6,720 nt of DNA from Candidatus Sungbacteria bacterium RIFCSPHIGHO2_02_FULL_52_23 (GTDB lineage Bacteria > Patescibacteriota > Minisyncoccia > Sungbacterales > HO2-52-23), in assembly GCA_001820655.1 (NCBI GenBank), contig MHQM01000046.1, positions 1 to 6,720 on the forward strand, in the 5' to 3' direction. Under the pieces are notes generated by a model. It worked only from the letters and a program-made list of their open reading frames with translations, made no database searches and was not told where the DNA came from. The position numbers and the translations under genes were made by a program. This document shows positions 4,612 through 6,720 of this stretch, one piece after another. The stretch's first letter is position 1; each line of letters begins with the position of its first letter.

Positions 4612-5868
4612 TCATGCTCCTATATGATCTCCCGCGACGTATCCTGAAGACCAGCAGAGTTGGAGCGAGAAGCCACCCGATGGCCTGTTGATATTTAAAA
4701 GATCCCCGGTCACGTATAAATTGGGGACTTTTTTTGAACGCATGGTTCGCATGTCAATTTCCTCAAGCAGTACCCCGCCGTCTGCGATCACCGCGCGATC
4801 AAACCCCATGAGTCCTCGGACGGTCAGAGGAAGAGCTTTGAGCGTCCGTACTATTACATTGCGCTCTTCTTTGGTAATCAAATTAACTTTTTTCGTAACA
4901 TCAAGATTCTTTGCAAGAAGCATGAGTACCCCCCTGCTCATGCCGTCGGGCACCAGATGCTTGACGATATTCTTGAGCGCCTTATTTTTATTGCCGTCAA
5001 AAATCGAGATGATCTTTTTCTCAAGCGCTCCGATATCCGTATGAGGATAGGGGTCAATGACTGCGGTCACAATTCCGTCATGGAGGAGATCCGCAACTTT
5101 ATGCGCACTGTTTAAAATCAGCGGGCCCGACAAGCCGAAATGGGTAAACAAGATTTTCCCCTTTTCTGAAAATACTTTTTTCCCGTCAGCAAAAAACGTA
5201 ATTGTCATATCCGCGAGCGATACTCCCGCAAGCTCCCGAACCCATTCTTCTTTGACTGCAAGGGGCACGATGGTCGGAGTGGGACTACGTACCGTATGCC
5301 CTAGATCACGAAGCCACGTAAATCCATCCCCTGTGGAGCCGGTTTCGGGATGCGATACGCTCCCGGTGGCAAAAAGATAATCCGCCGCCTGATACATATT
5401 TCCGCCCGATGACACTCCGGTAATCCTATCTTGAGCTCTATGGACTTCTGTCACGGGAGCATTAGTACGCACGACAACACCGCCTTTGTGTACATATGTT
5501 TCAAGTACGCGCAAAACATCTGCCGCTTTTTGGCTACGCGGAAATGCTCGCTTCCGATCCTCGACCACTAAAGGCAATCCTCTGGATTCAAAAAAAGAAA
5601 ACGTATCTTTTACTCCAAACTGCGAAAACAAAGAGTACAAAAACTGTTCGGCTTTGCCATATGCGCGAAGCAGAACTCTTGCGTCAAATTCTGCATTGGT
5701 GATATTGCAACGGCCGCCGCCAGATATTCTAAGCTTCTCCCCGACTTTTCTGTTTTTCTCAAGCAATAACACCCGCTTCCCGCGCTCTGCCGCGCGACCG
5801 GCCGCCATAAGCCCCGCAGAACCTCCCCCGATTACAACCAGATCAAATCTCGTTTCTGAAGCATGCAT
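4612..5868 (-). CDS. HI0933/YhiN-type FAD-dependent oxidoreductase
   Basis: A 418-residue cytosolic flavoprotein with the full set of family signatures. The FAD-binding GxGxxG is at 14-19 (GGGSAG), ribose-binding Glu37 ends the second beta strand, and the family-specific SGGGRCN is at 49-55. FPRSQKA is at 109-115, the ATGS turn at 167-170 and GSTGDG at 177-182. The C-terminal flavin contact region GDLLNI...PSGGFSLQLCWSSGYVAG covers 388-413. Length and motif order are normal for the family, annotated as NAD(P)/FAD-dependent oxidoreductase or aminoacetone-oxidase-like; the BaiN bile-acid reductase is a relative. The substrate cannot be read from the sequence. ATG at 5868 gives the usual short extension before the first beta strand. 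There is no Shine-Dalgarno. The gene is probably monocistronic: it has a promoter upstream, behind the mobile element, and a separate promoter after it. Confidence 0.95.
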   Translation of the reverse strand: MHASETRFDLVVIGGGSAGLMAAGRAAERGKRVLLLEKNRKVGEKLRISGGGRCNITNAEFDARVLLRAYGKAEQFLYSLFSQFGVKDTFSFFESRGLPLVVEDRKRAFPRSQKAADVLRVLETYVHKGGVVVRTNAPVTEVHRAQDRITGVSSGGNMYQAADYLFATGSVSHPETGSTGDGFTWLRDLGHTVRSPTPTIVPLAVKEEWVRELAGVSLADMTITFFADGKKVFSEKGKILFTHFGLSGPLILNSAHKVADLLHDGIVTAVIDPYPHTDIGALEKKIISIFDGNKNKALKNIVKHLVPDGMSRGVLMLLAKNLDVTKKVNLITKEERNVIVRTLKALPLTVRGLMGFDRAVIADGGVLLEEIDMRTMRSKKVPNLYVTGDLLNINRPSGGFSLQLCWSSGYVAGDHIGA

Positions 5869-5885
5869 ATGAGAAAAAGCGTAGC

Positions 5886-5914
5886 AGAATATGCAAGCTT
5901 TTTCAAAAACTCAA
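5886..5914 (-). promoter_or_regulatory. Promoter for the flavoprotein gene
   Basis: TTGAGT (5909-5914) and TATTCT (5886-5891) are 17 bp apart on the minus strand, each a 4/6 match, predicting a leader of about 10-15 nt. An overlapping alternative, TTGAAA (5901-5906, 5/6) with TACGCT (5878-5883, 3/6), also has a 17-bp spacer and would leave a near-leaderless mRNA. Both lie between the gene and the mobile element, so the insertion left the promoter intact. Confidence 0.45.
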
Positions 5915-5935
5915 CGCAGGAGTTGGGGGCGAGCT

Positions 5936-6110
5936 TTAGAGCCTGTTCAACATCTCGCGGTACCCAGACTGAAAATGCAGGTTTTTGAGCGAGAAACGAG
6001 TCGGAACACGAGGCGTCCCGATTCGAATCGGGACGCCGAGAGCGAGACGAAGTTTTGTAGCCAAAAACATAGCATTTTCAGGCAGGGGGAAGATGGTGAA
6101 CAGGCTCTTA
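5936..6110. mobile_element. MITE-like hairpin element with TTA target duplication
   Basis: Bases 5939-6107 form a 169-nt imperfect palindrome without a gene. The termini GAGCCTGTTCA (5939-5949) and TGAACAGGCTC (6097-6107) are perfectly inverted, and the match continues to 16 of 17. Inner arms also pair: CTGAAAATGC (5969-5978) with GCATTTTCAG (6072-6081), and GTTTTTG (5981-5987) with CAAAAAC (6062-6068). A perfect 26-bp palindrome at 6012-6037 sits in the centre. TTA flanks the element as a direct repeat at 5936-5938 and 6108-6110. Terminal inverted repeats plus a 3-bp TNA-type duplication fit a non-autonomous derivative of an IS5-like element; this family link is from memory. It lies between the CAP gene and the flavoprotein promoter and could terminate or stabilise the CAP transcript. 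Confidence 0.8.
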
Positions 6111-6720
6111 CTGAAGACATGCATTGTATGCGCTGATCTGGTCATTGTACCGTGTAATGAGAATCTCGGTCTCATCGGCGAGCGTATTATAAAGCCGCAC
6201 TAGCTCATTATATGCGTCTACCTTTTGGCGATACGCGGGGCCGCGCTTCGGCCTTGAGTTCCGTATTTCCTCCTCTGCAGGAGACAACTGCTTTGAAAGC
6301 TCGTCCAGCCGATTTTTATCAGCCTCTATTTCCACATTGAGCGACTCGCTCGGACTCGGGCAGTCGGATTGGGGCCGGCCAAACTCCTGTACCGCGAGCC
6401 ACACCGTCCGCCCCTCATACAAGCCGCGTTTTACCGCAACACCAATTTCCGTATAGTGCGGACGCAGGATATTCGCCCGATGGCCGGGCGAATTCATCCA
6501 CGCTTCCACCAGCGCCTTATCGTCCTCATAATTCCCCAACGCCAAGTTTTCGCCGATCATAAGGTATTCGTAGCCCACATTGTCAGCCAAATCCCCCGGC
6601 CCAACTCCTGTCGGCGATTCGTGTTCAAAGTATTGGCGATTAAACATATCGTCTACTTTTGCTTCAGCCGCACGGGTCAGCTTTGCATTTACGGAAAGCG
6701 CCATGAAACCATTTTCTTGT
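6108..6720 (-). CDS. CAP/SCP-domain (YkwD-like) protein with coiled-coil tail (N-terminus beyond the right edge)
   Basis: The frame is open through the right edge: QENGF precedes the internal Met at 6704, matching the usual 'N-x-ER-x-NG-x-x-x-L' entry of CAP domains, so that Met is not the real start. Counting from it, the domain shows YFEHESPTG (25-33, His28), GENLALG (51-57, Glu52), the AWMNSPGHRANIL block (68-80, His75), the EIGVAV strand (86-91) and VWLAVQEFG. The two His and the Glu of the CAP cavity are present. After about residue 120 a highly charged, helical, probably coiled-coil region continues to the end; Cys residues occur at the domain boundary and three residues from the C-terminus. 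CAP proteins of this type are usually exported, and a signal peptide would lie beyond the window. The TAA stop is immediately followed by the mobile element. Exact role unknown: cell surface, adhesion or wall interaction are possible. Confidence 0.92.
   Translation of the reverse strand, partial: QENGFMALSVNAKLTRAAEAKVDDMFNRQYFEHESPTGVGPGDLADNVGYEYLMIGENLALGNYEDDKALVEAWMNSPGHRANILRPHYTEIGVAVKRGLYEGRTVWLAVQEFGRPQSDCPSPSESLNVEIEADKNRLDELSKQLSPAEEEIRNSRPKRGPAYRQKVDAYNELVRLYNTLADETEILITRYNDQISAYNACLQ

Noticed and set aside
4430..4615. 61-residue minus-strand frame overlapping the flavoprotein stop by ATGA
   Set aside because: Its product is an odd Cys/Arg-rich sequence without domain or membrane logic, and it spans the promoter of the next gene. 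The overlap is probably chance.
6705..6720. CAP protein starting at ATG 6704
   Set aside because: The frame is open upstream to the edge with residues typical of a CAP domain entry, so the Met is internal and the gene is cut by the window.

Overview
The window looks like a piece of a Patescibacteria (candidate phyla radiation) genome, most likely Parcubacteria. This is inferred from the kinds of protein present: a secreted protein with Cys-rich repeats, very small membrane proteins including one with an NPx hexad tail, a 63-residue coiled-coil/membrane protein next to a patatin, and a CAP-domain protein with a coiled-coil tail. I recall these from that group but could not check them by search. 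TGA is an ordinary stop codon here (it ends three genes), which argues against the Gracilibacteria/SR1 code. There is no rRNA or other marker gene to fix the lineage.

All eight genes lie on the minus strand, so transcription runs right to left. From the right edge: a CAP/SCP-domain protein cut by the window edge (6108 to beyond 6720); a 169-bp MITE-like imperfect palindrome with a TTA target duplication directly behind its stop codon (5936-6110); a HI0933-type flavoprotein (4612-5868); a 219-nt spacer with a promoter, a leader hairpin and an unusually complete Shine-Dalgarno; and a 73-residue two-helix membrane protein (4171-4392). Next comes a 503-nt non-coding, hairpin-dense stretch (3668-4170), then a three-gene operon (3667 down to 1985: a 107-residue charged protein, a 63-residue membrane protein, and a patatin lipase whose GTG start overlaps the previous stop). 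Last is a two-gene unit: a 75-residue membrane-anchored peptide with an NPx hexad tail, and a large secreted Cys-repeat protein that runs off the left edge.

Functionally, most products appear directed to the membrane or outside the cell (CAP protein, two-helix protein, 63- and 75-residue membrane proteins, Cys-repeat protein). The patatin is probably used at the membrane together with its coupled partner. The flavoprotein is the only clearly cytosolic redox enzyme.

The parts least explained by known families are the structured non-coding block 3781-4175, including a roughly 120-nt unit closed by a perfect 9-bp helix, and the hairpin mobile element. Only one of the seven visible gene starts has a convincing Shine-Dalgarno. 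At two others a -10-like box sits about 10 nt before the start codon, which suggests leaderless or near-leaderless mRNAs.
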